Source of the DNA: Pteria penguin | Taxonomy: Eukaryota > Mollusca > Bivalvia > Pterioida > Pteriidae | DNA: 64,000 nucleotides | Direction: 5' to 3' | NCBI GenBank assembly: GCA_035048485.1 | Contig: CM068590.1 | Coordinates: 5,456,093 to 5,520,092, forward strand | Shown here: piece by piece, positions 1 to 10,386 of the stretch | How positions within the stretch are numbered: position 1 is the first letter of the stretch | Layout of the letters: the number at the start of each line of letters is the position of its first letter | Program-made: the position numbers and the translations under genes | The notes under the pieces: model-generated | What the model was told of the DNA's origin: nothing | The model's database searches: none | The model's input: only the letters and a program-made list of their open reading frames with translations

Positions 1-82
1 TGGAATAATATTCCTATGAGAAAAATTCGAACTTTATGTCAAACCATGCGGTCAAGATTGCGTGTATGCCTTAAAGCAAATG
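1..82 (+). pseudogene. Tc1/mariner transposase, C-terminal tail (cut by window edge)
   Basis: The first bases match the last coding part of the Tc1-like transposase seen complete but broken at 38,904-39,905. The readable residues include a KIRT-type tail and a CGQDC-ALKQM ending followed by a G-rich run. One base inserted near position 34 (tttatg versus ttatg in copy B) shifts the frame. Only the tail is visible because the window starts here. It is a relic, not an active gene. Confidence 0.75.
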
Positions 83-662
83 CGGGGGGGGGGGGGGGGG
101 GCAAACTCGTTACTAAACAAAAAACATGCAATTTTGGGCGTGGTAAACATAACTGATGAAATCAAATCATTTTTAAAAGAAACGTGTGATAGTATCAATC
201 ATATTGTCAAATATAATTCAAATTTTCGAAATAAATCAAGTTTGATGCAATTATTTACCCTAGTTGTTGATTAAACTATAATCCCTGAGTATATATTCAA
301 GTTTTCTATATCTATACGGGAAATCAATTTTATGTGATGTTTTCCATATGCATGTAGCTGTTACTAATTTAAGCTTGTGGGAGTCATTCGATACATAGTA
401 AATCATCGTTGTTATATGACCGAATCGAATCGTAACAACTCGTCCATCTTCGTACAATAAGAAAATTTTTGCGCAAATGGCGATGGTGTTCCTATACCTG
501 TGGTTACGTGTCCCAAATGTACGTCCATCTTTCTATGCCCATCATCCTAACTCCAAACCTACGAATTACATAAACCGCGAAAAACGCTGATTAATACGTT
601 CAGAACATCAGTTTCATTTTGCATGTAAAATCAAAAATGCATGTATATATCATACATATAAT
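83..662. other. Intergenic, no gene seen
   Basis: A G run at about 85-101 is followed by AT-rich sequence with short chance reading frames only. It matches 39,906-40,483 closely. I see no coding, RNA or repeat signal beyond the G run. Confidence 0.6.
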
Positions 663-676
663 AAAATCGTTTTAAT

Positions 677-842
677 TTGGTTGGTTGATTGGTGTTTTAC
701 GTCGCTTTCAACAATTTTTCAGTTATACCGCGACATTATAGAAGCAGGGGGTTACCAAACTTTCAGTGAATATAGTGGCGCAATCCGGGAATCGAACCCG
801 GGTCGTCGCCAAACGCTTAACCAGTATACCACGCCTGCCTTG
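677..842 (-). mobile_element. tRNA-derived SINE with 14-bp target duplication
   Basis: Read on the minus strand it starts with a tRNA-like head: an A-box-like TGGTATACTGG, then a B box GGTTCGATTCC, then a short body ending in the simple tail ACCAATCAACCAACCAA. It is flanked by imperfect 14-bp direct repeats AAAATcGTTTTAAT (663-676) and AAAATaGTTTTAAT (843-856), the expected target-site duplication of an L1-like retroposition. It is not a functional tRNA: the body and tail are SINE sequence and the cloverleaf is incomplete. The same insertion is in copy B at 40,498-40,663, so it predates the duplication. Confidence 0.8.
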
Positions 843-856
843 AAAATAGTTTTAAT

Positions 857-1414
857 CTACATATTCTGAATTAAAACATATTATAATGCTTAAAACTGCG
901 AATCAAAACAAATAAATAAATAGATAAAAGGAATAATAAAATCCGCAAAAATTATGTGGAACCACGTGCTTCCGTGTGTACACCTACTTACTCCACTGTT
1001 TTATATAATATATGTATCTGTTTAAAATATTTCAAATTCGTTTCATTATGCCGATGTTGAATAATAACATAATATTTAAAGTTAACTGTCCTCTATCGTA
1101 TGTTCAAAACTGAGCAGAATCCTTGCGAGAAGTGGTCTGTCATTTGCAATTACATCCTTTATGTCGAAATTTGATTAAACAGACAGTGGAAGTAAAGTTC
1201 AGATTTTGTTGTTTAAAATGTTACATCGTGCAATAAAACTAATTATTATTGACAGCGACGCTGTTGTAACGTTTGAAATTTAACGGAAATTTAATACGAG
1301 TTATCTTTCTTTGACCAGGAAAAAAAGGGAAAGGGAATAACGGAGGGGAGGGGGGTTACGGACCTCTCAACACAATCTTTTGGATACGCTTATGTTACAG
1401 CATGACGGAGGTAA
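857..1414. other. Intergenic, degraded repeat similarity
   Basis: No gene is seen. The stretch 845-1,005 resembles 23,884-24,022 of this window (shared AGTTTTAA-CTACAT and ACGTGCTTCC blocks), so it is part of an old dispersed repeat. Copy B lacks about 18 bases of the ACGTGCTTCC block. Confidence 0.5.
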
Positions 1415-1476
1415 TACGTGAAAAACCCCTCCAAGCTTCAGGTGGGTTCGTTTCAGAGGTCTAAATTTCTATATAT
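1415..1476 (+). mobile_element. SINE body fragment
   Basis: This block lines up with the central part of the intact SINE at 37,256-37,526: the order ACGTgAAA-CCCtc, CTTCaGGTGGGTtCGTT, CAgAGGTC-AAATTT is shared with several substitutions. There is no tRNA head here, so it is a truncated, diverged copy. The equivalent in copy B is 41,217-41,277. Confidence 0.55.
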
Positions 1477-1896
1477 TGCTTTCTACAGATAACATGTCAC
1501 CATCACTTGATTAGTGCAATACAAAACTCCACACAACAAAGTCTAGTCACACGACTTTTATTATAAATGTATATAACCGTAAGAGACCGAATTTACATGA
1601 ATAGATAGAGAAAAAGAAAAACTGATAGTAAGTTTGTTTTACACTGATTTTTTAGGTTGAAACGGAAAGGAATATTAGTAATATTGTGAAAGCAATCGAT
1701 GATGAAAAGAAGATGATAAATTCATTGCAATTATTTTTATTTTTTAATTTTTTGCCAGAGAAACGTCACCTCTCCCATCCAGCTATACTGAGTATGAGAA
1801 AAACAGATAATATAGGAATGTTATTCATGTTTATGTTCTAATATAAATTGATGGTGACGAGTGAAAATATTGTAGTATAATGATGAAGTGATAAGG
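1477..1896. other. Gene-free, downstream of the TRIM-like gene
   Basis: AT-rich sequence beyond the stop codon of the minus-strand TRIM-like gene; it probably contains that gene's 3' untranslated region, but I cannot place a polyadenylation site with confidence. Confidence 0.4.
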
Positions 1897-3634
1897 TCAC
1901 TGTAAGTATCTGATAATCTTCACCTTGGATGACCCCCACTCTCCCACCCAGGCATACCCATGATCGTCTACGTCTATACACACAGGACCCTGGATCCCAT
2001 CCTTCTGTGTAGCCAGGTACTGTATAAACTGACCATCCTGGTCCACTATGTGTATACGGTGGTAACTATAATCTGTGATAAGGAGACGACCCTGACGGTC
2101 AGAGCACAGGTCGTAAGGATTAAACCTAGAAACACTGCCGTGCCCGGTATATGTGAATCTGTGGTCCCCATTCTTCTTAAACGCTACGACCTTCTTCCAG
2201 TTATCCGACACGCATATATCCTCGGTCTGTTTGTTAATGGTAATATAGTAGGGGTTATTCACGTGTTTACTCTTTATCTCTCTGACCACCCTCCCGTCGT
2301 CATTGTAGATCCTTATAACTCCTCCCTTCATACCGACCACCAGCTCCTCACTCATTAGCCGGCATAGACCTAGTGGTCCGGAACCCTCCGTGGTGAAGAG
2401 TGTGCTGACCTGATCACGTGGAGATAATGACCTGATACATCGGTTGTTGTAATCACTGTACACTAGTCCACCATCATCTGTTACACACATACTGGACACG
2501 TTATACAGTGTACATCCAGTATCCACAGTACCGACAACGTTACCACTCCTCTCCAATACATCAAACTCTGTGGTAACATGACCATGTACCCAGGCTTCAT
2601 TTGGTGATCGTAGTCTTAGTCCCCATACTCTGTACTTCATAGTGAGCTCAGTCTCACACACTGGATTCCGGATCAACTTAAGTATTACTTTGTTATCTAC
2701 GTGTTTATTGGTCACATTTTCTGTATTGTGGTCACTGTCTGAGTTGTCTCCCTTAGTTTCTCCTGAGTAAGATATACCACTGGTAGTGGAAGGCTTGCTG
2801 TGATCCATAGTAACTAGTTCTCCAAACTGCTGTTGTAGACTTTCTCTTGATATACGGCCTGGGGTAAATGATGGAAGAAGAAGAAGAGCATCAATCTGGT
2901 TTGAAGCCACATCCAATGAGTGTTCATCTTGCTCTTTCATGAATTTCAGCAGGTCAACAGGGTCAACTGATCGTAGGTGTCTATCATAGGAGAGAATTTC
3001 CTCATCAAAGTGGCCTAAATTCTCCTTGTTTTTTCTGACTTCTTCCTGTAAACAGTGGCATAATGGTATCATCTTTCATCTTCAGTATTTTCTTCATGTT
3101 TTCTGCCAGTATGTCGTCTACCTCTTTATGGATATGTTGTGCGCTATCTTTCATTCTTCGTTCAATTTCGGCAATGGCGCTAAGGATATCCTCTTGTGAC
3201 TTACTCAACCCATCCAGTTCCTTCTGTAGACGGGGTCGGATTGTCTGAGATATTGTCTGCAGCTGGGACATGGCTGTACGTTTGATGATGTCGTATGCAT
3301 CACTAACACTGCAGAATTCATGCTTCCTGTGTTTCTGTACTATACATGACGAGCACACAGGAACTTTACAAGGTTCGCAGAACAGTTGATAACGCTCTCC
3401 AGGATGATTCGAACACTCAGATTCTGTGCTTGATTTTGGTCCTATACCAGTTGTGTATGGTATAGCTTCATGGTGTCGGTAAATCCTCTTAGATAAATGG
3501 TCGTCTTTACAGGGGAAGCAGAGTTTGATCCCACATGTTTTACAATAGTGTCCCGCCGTATTGCCACAATAATCACAAATAGCTGACCACTGCGCATGTG
3601 CATCTCTGTTCTCGCCGGCTTCTTCCTCTGACAT
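1897..3634 (-). CDS. TRIM-like protein: two B-boxes, coiled coil, NHL repeats (copy A, one frameshift)
   Basis: A single-exon gene of about 578 codons. From the ATG at 3,634: B-box 1 (CDYC..CKTC..CFPC..H..H, residues ~20-60), B-box 2 (C..H..LFCEPC..CSSC..HRKHEF, ~72-112), a coiled coil (~120-230), an acidic linker, and a C-terminal region of about 250 residues with repeated GRLLITD-HRIHIVDQDG and GLVYSD-NRCIR units typical of NHL beta-propeller blades. No RING finger is present, as in many bivalve TRIM2/3/71-annotated proteins, so E3 ligase activity is not supported. An extra A in the run at 3,050-3,052 shifts the frame between coiled coil and linker; copy B has the in-frame version there. 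The start is chosen because MSEEEAGEN directly precedes B-box 1. The role is inferred only: B-box proteins with a propeller that binds a ligand, often innate-immune or RNA-binding. Confidence 0.85.
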
Positions 3635-3984
3635 CGTTGCCTTTCACTTTATACCAATACCATATTCTGAATAAAAAAGCAACGTTTATGAAGAAACGAC
3701 AGACAGTTCATGCAGCATTTTTATGACAACACGATTCACCTGCAGTAGCCGAACATTAAAAAGAGCAATGCCTAGCGTGGCATAATACGCCCGTCGCTTA
3801 ATTCGGACGGGATCAATTCGCATTTGGCATGATTTTCATGAAAAACATCTGTCGTTTACTAAAGTTAATTGCATTTCATAGCATTTTATCATAGGAATAA
3901 GTCCAAGGGCAATAACTCCTGCAAAAATGGTCCTATCCAACCTATCTTGGAACTTGACTTGCAAAAAAAAAAACTTGAAATTTT
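3635..3984. other. Upstream region of the TRIM-like gene
   Basis: No gene. On the minus strand a TATAAAG lies about 12 bases before the ATG, too close to be a usual TATA box relative to a leader. Positions 3,779-3,812 contain CATAATACGCCCGTCGC, which resembles the CATAATACGTCCCGTC ending of the tandem units to the right, suggesting the end of a composite repeat. Confidence 0.4.
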
Positions 3985-5015
3985 CTAGTACAAGTCCCCT
4001 CCCCCCTTCCTAAAATTATAAATTTCTCACAAATGAAGAAAAAGATATCAATACCTGTAAAATATGTGGAAGTTGGTACATTTTACTTGTTTCATGATAA
4101 ATTTCATAATGTTTTTACAACAATCAGATTTTTAATAAATTTTTAAAACAAAATCTTGAAATTTATAAGTCCAAGGGCCTTAAATCTGTCAAAAGTGATC
4201 AATCTTAACAAAACTCGAACTGATACTGACACCGCTTGATACAAAGCTATATACCAAATTTCAATTCAAGATCTTGAAAGATGACAAAGCAAAATGTCCA
4301 GAAAACATGACCTAGGACATATCGTCACCCCCTCCTGCTAAAATTATAAATTTCTCAAAAATGAAGAAAAAGACATTAAAACCCGTAATATATGTGATAG
4401 TTGGTACATTTTACTTGTTTCATGATAAATTTCATAATGTTTTGACCAAAAATAGATTTTTAATGAATTTCTGAAAAAATCTTAAAATTTATAAGTCCAA
4501 GGGCCATAAATCTGTCAAAAGTAGGTCAGTCGTAACAAAACTCGAATTGATACTGACGCCGCTTGAAAGAAAGCTATATACCAAATTTCAACTCAATATC
4601 TTGAAAGACGGCAAAAAAATAAAGTCCGAAAAACATGACCTAGGGCATATGGTCACCCCCTCCCCCTAAAATTATAAATTTCTCAAAAATGAAGAAAAAG
4701 ATATTAAAACCTGTAATATATGTGATAGTTGGTACATTTTACTTGGTTCATGATTAATTTCATAATGTTTTGACAAAAAATAGATTTTTAATGAATTTCT
4801 GAAAAAAATCTTGAAATTTTTAAGTCCAAGGACCATAAATCTGTCAAAAGTAAGTCAATCATAAGAAAACTCGAACTGGTACTCACGCCGCTTGAAAGAA
4901 AGCTATATACCAAATTTCAACTCAACATCTTGAAAGACGGCAAAAAACAAAAAGTCAGGAAAACATGACCCCGGACGGACGGACAGACAGCGCCATAACA
5001 TAATACGTCCCGTCT
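3985..5015 (+). repeat. Three ~327-bp tandem units ending in a GGACGGAC tail
   Basis: The block TAAAATTATAAATTTCTC recurs at 4,012, 4,339 and 4,666, giving a 327-bp period. Each unit holds AAATGAAGAAAAAGA, GGTACATTTTACTTG, AAGTCCAAGG-C-ATAAATC, CCAAATTTCAA-TCAA and CATGACC blocks. The array closes with CCCCGGACGGACGGACAGAC and CATAATACGTCCCGTC at about 4,970-5,012. No reading frame runs through it. It is most likely a nonautonomous transposable element with internal tandem repeats. Copy B has the same three units at 43,785-44,812. Confidence 0.8.
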
Positions 5016-6325
5016 AATGACGAGTGTATAAAAATAAAGCAATATATACAACCATGTCGTGCTTGGAATAGTCTCTGTATTATTAATATATCACCAACAT
5101 GATAAAATAAAAAAGGGTCCATATTGTGATAGAATAAAATTTCTCTAAGACAGATACAGGTAGATATAGATAATGAATTCTCTGGTTCTGAAAATGTGAA
5201 TAGAAAACCTTACATGGATCTCTATAATATTATGCTTTATAATTTGTTAAATTCCATTTATTTGAGGGAGGATTGGTTCAAATCAAGAAATTATCTGTTA
5301 AAAATTTCTTAAAAAGATCAATCTAAAATCATCTCACCAGTAACTAACCCCCCCCCCCCCCCTTCCTCCACCTGCTTTCCCCTCCCCTTTTGTGCAAATG
5401 TAAAAAGGGCGTAACTATCCCCTCTTTTTTAGCCGTCTCTCCTAATGTAAACAGAGAGAGAGCATTTCACCCGGAATGTTGTTAATACTAGATTCCATTT
5501 ACTCTTATTTGATATTTCTATATGTTAAAAAAAAAAAAAGTTTGTCACGCCGATGTTTGTATCACAACCAAGTCCTGAACTGCGCCAAGCAAGAAATAGG
5601 AAACCGAAAGTAAAGATCAACTGCGTTGTATTCTATATATATACATGTATACCTGATGTGTTCTGTTCAGAAGGACTACATGAAATAATACTGTCTCATC
5701 TTAAGTGTAATTAGGTAAAATATAGACTTAGCTTACCTCACTAACAACTGGGTATAAAAGCATTGAATATGGCCACTACAGAACGTACACCCACTTCTCT
5801 GTAATCTACAGCGAGTTTCCGAAAACGTGACGTCAGTTATCTAATAGTAGGCTTAATTTAAATATTTGAGGTCATAGTTTGTAAAAAGGGGGCAGATCGG
5901 AAAGAAGTGCAGGTATGCATATGTATTTTAAATACACGTCCTGTGAAAGTGGATCTAGTAGGAAGAGAATAACTTTATTTTTGTACATTCTCTTAGAATA
6001 AGCAGGAAGCGCGGGGGGGGGGGATATCTGTTCATCAGCTCCTCCAAGGCTTCCTTCACCTATCTATCCTCGTATACATATGCGGCCTAATGTCAAATGA
6101 CTCCCTCCCCTTCCCCATCCTTCCGTCCATCCTTCCCCATTCTTCTATTTTTCCCTTCATGTGTCCTGACGTCTTTCCCAACATGACACCCCCTGACTAT
6201 TCACGGAGGAGGCCGCATATGCATCTTTCCCAATATGACCCCCCCCCCCCACACACACACACACCCACACCCTTTAATGGAGGATGGCGCATATAGCTGA
6301 ATCAGTTATGTTCTTTGTTGGTGCA
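5016..6325. other. Gene-free stretch
   Basis: AT-rich sequence with a C run at 5,347-5,362, an A run at 5,527-5,539, a G run at 6,012-6,023 and a CA-rich run near 6,241-6,271. Reading frames are short and without recognisable domains. Equivalent to 44,813-46,111. Confidence 0.5.
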
Positions 6326-6521
6326 GAGACATATACACATGTGTATATATATCTCTGGTTGGTGACCGAGATGTCTCGGTTAATGTCTCGGTGACTCGTG
6401 TGTGTTCTATCTCAGACTGATGAGACATATCTACACATGTGTGTGTGTTTCTGGTTGGTGACCAAGAGGTCTCGGTTAATGTCTCAGTGACTCGTGGGTG
6501 TGCTATCTCAGACTGATGAGA
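6326..6521 (+). repeat. Two tandem 96-bp units with internal dyads
   Basis: GAGACATAT at 6,326 and 6,422 start two units, each containing TCTGGTTGGTGACC, TCTCGGTTAATGTCTC, GTGACTCGTG and TATCTCAGACTGATGAGAC. Within unit 1 ACCGAGA-TG-TCTCGGT is a perfect 7-bp hairpin. Copy B has the pair at 46,112-46,309. Confidence 0.75.
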
Positions 6522-6730
6522 CAGTAGAATCAATCTCCTCCAGCCTCATGCAGTTTCTCATCTCCTTTGTACCCTGTTCTAGTTTTGTTTGCGGTTAGAT
6601 GCGATCTTATTCACAGTACATTGCACTTGCATGGTGATGTATTGCATAATTAAACGTATAGGTCTATGCAACAGACCGGTCCGAGGCAATGATGGATGTT
6701 TTGTTCCACGTCTTCTGTGACACGGGATCT

Positions 6731-7255
6731 CCGTTTTACGTACCGCATTTTCTGTGGCACGGGGTTTGATGGTTTTACGTACCACGTCTATTATGACAAG
6801 GAACTTGGTTTTACGTACCACGTCTACCGTGGCAAGAAACTTGGTTTTACGTACCACGTATACCGTAACAAGTAACTTGGTTTTACGTACCACGTCTACC
6901 GTAACAAGGAACTTGGTTTTACGTACCACGTCTACCGTAACAAGTAACTTGGTTTTACGTACCACGTCTACCGTAACAAGGAATTTGGTTTTACGTACCA
7001 CGTCTACCGTAACAAGGAATTTGGTTTTACGTACCACGTCCACCGTGACAAGGAACTTGGTTTTATGTACCACGTCTACCGTGACAAGGAACTTGGTTTT
7101 GGGTACCATGTCTATCGTTACAAGGGACTTGGTTTTACGTATCACGTCTACCGTGACAAGGAACTTGCTTTTACGTAACACGTCCATCGTGATAAGGAAC
7201 TTGGTTTTACGTACCATGTCTACCGTGATACGAGACCTCCGTTTTACATGCTACG
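6731..7255 (+). repeat. 36-bp minisatellite, about 14 units
   Basis: The unit TTTTACGTACCACGTC plus TACCGTAACAAGGAACTTGG repeats every 36 bases. Because the period is a multiple of three and lacks stops, both strands stay open: the plus strand reads a 12-residue repeat (TSTVTRNLVLRT), the minus strand another (VVRKTKFLVTVD). Two-strand openness and absence of any other domain argue that neither is a gene. Unit order and variants are the same in copy B (46,517-47,041), so the array has not changed length since the copies separated. Confidence 0.85.
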
Positions 7256-7664
7256 TCTACCAATCTGATTAAAACTATATCTTTATTCCGCTTCTCTATT
7301 TGTCCCATTGCGGATAAAGATCTAGCGAATCCCCGTAAGGGGTCATGAGGGGTCATGGTCATGTTCTATTATATATATTATTCAAAACGGCCCCCTCCCA
7401 ATTCTATGAAATCAACGATGTCGTATTCTGATTTTTTTTAATTATTTGGCATGGGAGGATATAAGTTTTGTAGTAATCACTGTAAGTAAATCCAAGTTAT
7501 TGATCTATCAGAACAATGATGATAAATCACTTGAAGGGAAGTGTTTGATAAATTAATAGAGAAATAAATAAATTAACAAGAAACACTCCAAATTCATAAA
7601 TTTTCGGCAAATCACTGATTTATTCATTCATTTACTTATTTATTTGCATCAAATTAAATCTCTA

Positions 7665-7666
<2 letters not shown>
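7256..7666. other. Gene-free, with a degraded Penelope-type terminus
   Basis: At about 7,525-7,615 the order CTTGAAGGGAAGTGTTTGA, AACAAGAAACACTC, AAATTTTCGGC resembles the left end of the Penelope-like element at 8,333 (AAAGGGAAGT, AAGAAACAAC-CAAACACTC, AAATTTTCGGCC). It is an old related end. Nothing else is seen. Confidence 0.45.

Positions 7667-7759
<93 letters not shown>
7667..7759 (+). repeat. (TA)n then (T)n microsatellite
   Basis: About 31 TA units are followed by about 30 T. In copy B (47,453-47,540) the tract begins with GT units and is shorter. Length here is unreliable in any assembly. Confidence 0.95.
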
Positions 7760-8280
<521 letters not shown>

Positions 8281-8876
8281 AACGGAACCCTCCCATACCC
8301 ACCAATTCTATGATATTAACGATCTACTAATGGAATAAGTAGTCCTCCAAAGGGAAGTAAAATACACTAAAAGAAACAACACAAACACTCTTTGCCGCAA
8401 ATTTTCGGCCTCCTGGCCTTTATCAAGCAATTGTTAGAAAAGTACAGAAGAACTATGTAACATCCATCTTTACATGTCTAATATAAACAAGCTTCTAAAT
8501 TCCTACAAACGTTGACGTCATAACGTCATTATTACGCGCGTAAGTATGGCATTAAAATAGACTAAACAACAAAATAATACAAGCATAAATATAAATATAT
8601 ATAAATATCACAATCTGATCGACCAACCGACCGTACGACAGACCGACCGGGCGATAGCGGCAAAGTAACACCCCCTCATTACCGAAAATGGGGGGGGGGG
8701 GGTGCATTAAAAGAAAACTAAGCATAGAATCACCACAAGAAATAAATAGTTCATAAATTAGTTATACAATCACATGTTAGTTAGTTTTAATATTACATCC
8801 ATTTGGCCTGCGCGCCTCCAAATCTCTTATCCATTAATCTGTATATTTTATTTTCTCCGGTAGTCCTAGCCAACAT

Positions 8877-10200
8877 TTTACAAACGCTACATCGATGACG
8901 GTTTTGGTATATGGGACCGAAACCTGGATTCGCTACTTAAATTTGCAGAGCACGCGAATAGTATTCATGAAAATATTAAAATTGAACTTAGATGGAGTCA
9001 AGAGTCCATTGAATTCCTAGATACGCGAGTTAAAATCGAGAACGGACATGTATATACGGATTTGTTCACTAAACCAGGGACGTGTATATCTAAAGGGATA
9101 TGCAACTACCCCCCTGCCCTATCGTAGCCTCGTTTTAAATGTGTTGAAAAAGTTGCGCATGCGCATTTAATTATTCTGCTATTACGGACATTAAACAATC
9201 CAACAAAATGACAATTCACACCAGTACAATGCAATATAACGTATCTATTCTAAAATTATGCAATAAAATTTTACTTATCAATTATGTCATTTATGAGTAT
9301 TTAAAATAACCACTTAAAACTATATGTTTAGATATACACGTCCCTGACTAAACCTACGGATAAACACTTATATCTTAGATCGGATTCGTGCCACCCACCA
9401 CATACGAAGAAAGGAATTGCATACGGACTGGGGTTAAGGATAAAGAGAATTTGCGAAAAGGAAGGGGATCACGCGATACACCGACATGAACTAAAACTAC
9501 AATTACGAAAACGAGGCTACAGCGGTAGACTGATTGAGAAGCAATTATGTAGAGTGGATAAATTAGATAGGGACGATTTACTTAAACGGAAGGTTAAAGC
9601 AGACAAATCTGAACGAGTTCCACTAGTGTGTACATTTTCTAAACTACTGCCGGACATAAGGAATATTCTTAAAAAACATCAGTCGACACTGTATAAATCA
9701 GAGAGAATGCGCAACGTTTTCCCCGATCCCCCAATTTTGGCGATAAAAATTTATGTGATACACTTGTGCATAGGAAAACTGAAAATTCTATAAAACAAGA
9801 TGAAACATCATGTACATGTAAAATATGTAGGATAATTAAAAATGGTGATATTTTGATTTTAAGAGAAAGAAGTCCTTCAAGACAGTAAAAGACGCGAAGT
9901 GTACAGACAGGAATTTGATTTATGCGGTAATCTGCAATAAATGTAAACAAACTATTTATGTAGGAGAGACAGAAAGATCGTTAAAAGAAAGAATAGAAGA
10001 ACATAGAAGCGATATAAAATACCAAAGAGAAAAACCAATTATGAAACATTTTGCGAAACCATGATGAAGGTGATCTTCGTGTTGCGGTCATGGCTAGGAC
10101 TACCGGAGAAAATAAAATATACAGATTAATTGTCGAAGATAAATGGATAAGAGATTTGGAAACGCGCAGGCCAAATGGATGTAATATTAAAACTAACTAA
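8877..10200 (+). pseudogene. Penelope-like RT/GIY-YIG polyprotein, C-terminal part, broken
   Basis: It opens at the reverse-transcriptase catalytic motif (KRYIDDGFGIWD), continues through an IEFLDT and a split FTKP-type motif, then a basic connector, and ends with a GIY-YIG-type domain (NLIYAVICNKC..IYVGETERSLKERIEEHRSDI) and a stop at 10,198-10,200. The N-terminal RT motifs are missing. Breaks: a 272-bp MITE at 9,075-9,346, a 10-base deletion near 9,742 compared with copy B, a lost T near 9,857 and an extra A near 10,060. The protein would normally copy element RNA and nick the target. This copy is dead. Confidence 0.85.
9075..9346 (+). mobile_element. hAT-like MITE inserted in the Penelope RT
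   Basis: The ends are perfect 20-bp inverted repeats CAGGGACGTGTATATCTAAA, flanked by ACTAAAC direct repeats (9,068-9,074 and 9,347-9,353; 8 bp if the shared C is counted). CAGGG ends with an 8-bp target duplication are characteristic of the hAT superfamily. It is 272 bp long with no coding capacity. Copy B lacks it, so the empty site is known. Confidence 0.85.
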
Positions 10201-10386
10201 CATGTGATTGTATAACTAATTTATGAACTATTTATTTCTTGTGGTGATTCTATTGTTTATATTAGACATGTAAAGATGGATGTTACATAGTTCTTCTGTA
10301 CTTTTCTAACAATTGCTTGATAAAGGCCAGGAGGCCGAAAATTTGCGGCAAAGAGTGTTTGTGTTGTTTCTTTTGATCTACTAATG

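Larger units (their letters stand above)
8333..10374 (+). mobile_element. Penelope-like retroelement, copy A (5'-truncated)
   Basis: The element lies between 12-bp direct repeats GATCTACTAATG (8,321-8,332 and 10,375-10,386). Its ends are long inverted repeats: 8,369-8,491 is the reverse complement of 10,252-10,374, and 8,725-8,873 matches the reverse complement of 10,088-10,250 with a gap. A 233-bp stretch (8,492-8,724) interrupts the left arm. Between the arms lie the end of a reverse transcriptase and a GIY-YIG endonuclease region. Penelope-like elements are known to carry terminal repeats in direct or inverted orientation and a C-terminal GIY-YIG nuclease, which fits. Only about the last third of the usual protein is present. 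Confidence 0.85.

Noticed and set aside
777..842. Possible tRNA gene on the minus strand
   Set aside because: A and B boxes are present, but the sequence continues into a SINE body and tail with a target duplication; no complete cloverleaf can be drawn.
1960..2358. Plus-strand frame of 132 codons opposite the NHL region
   Set aside because: It is the antisense shadow of the TRIM-like gene.
6406..6470. CTGATGAG in the 96-bp repeat as a hammerhead ribozyme
   Set aside because: No GAAA follows a paired stem on either strand, so the required core is absent.
6579..7272. Repeat protein of about 170-210 residues
   Set aside because: Open frames exist on both strands only because the 36-bp unit lacks stops; there is no other domain or gene signal.
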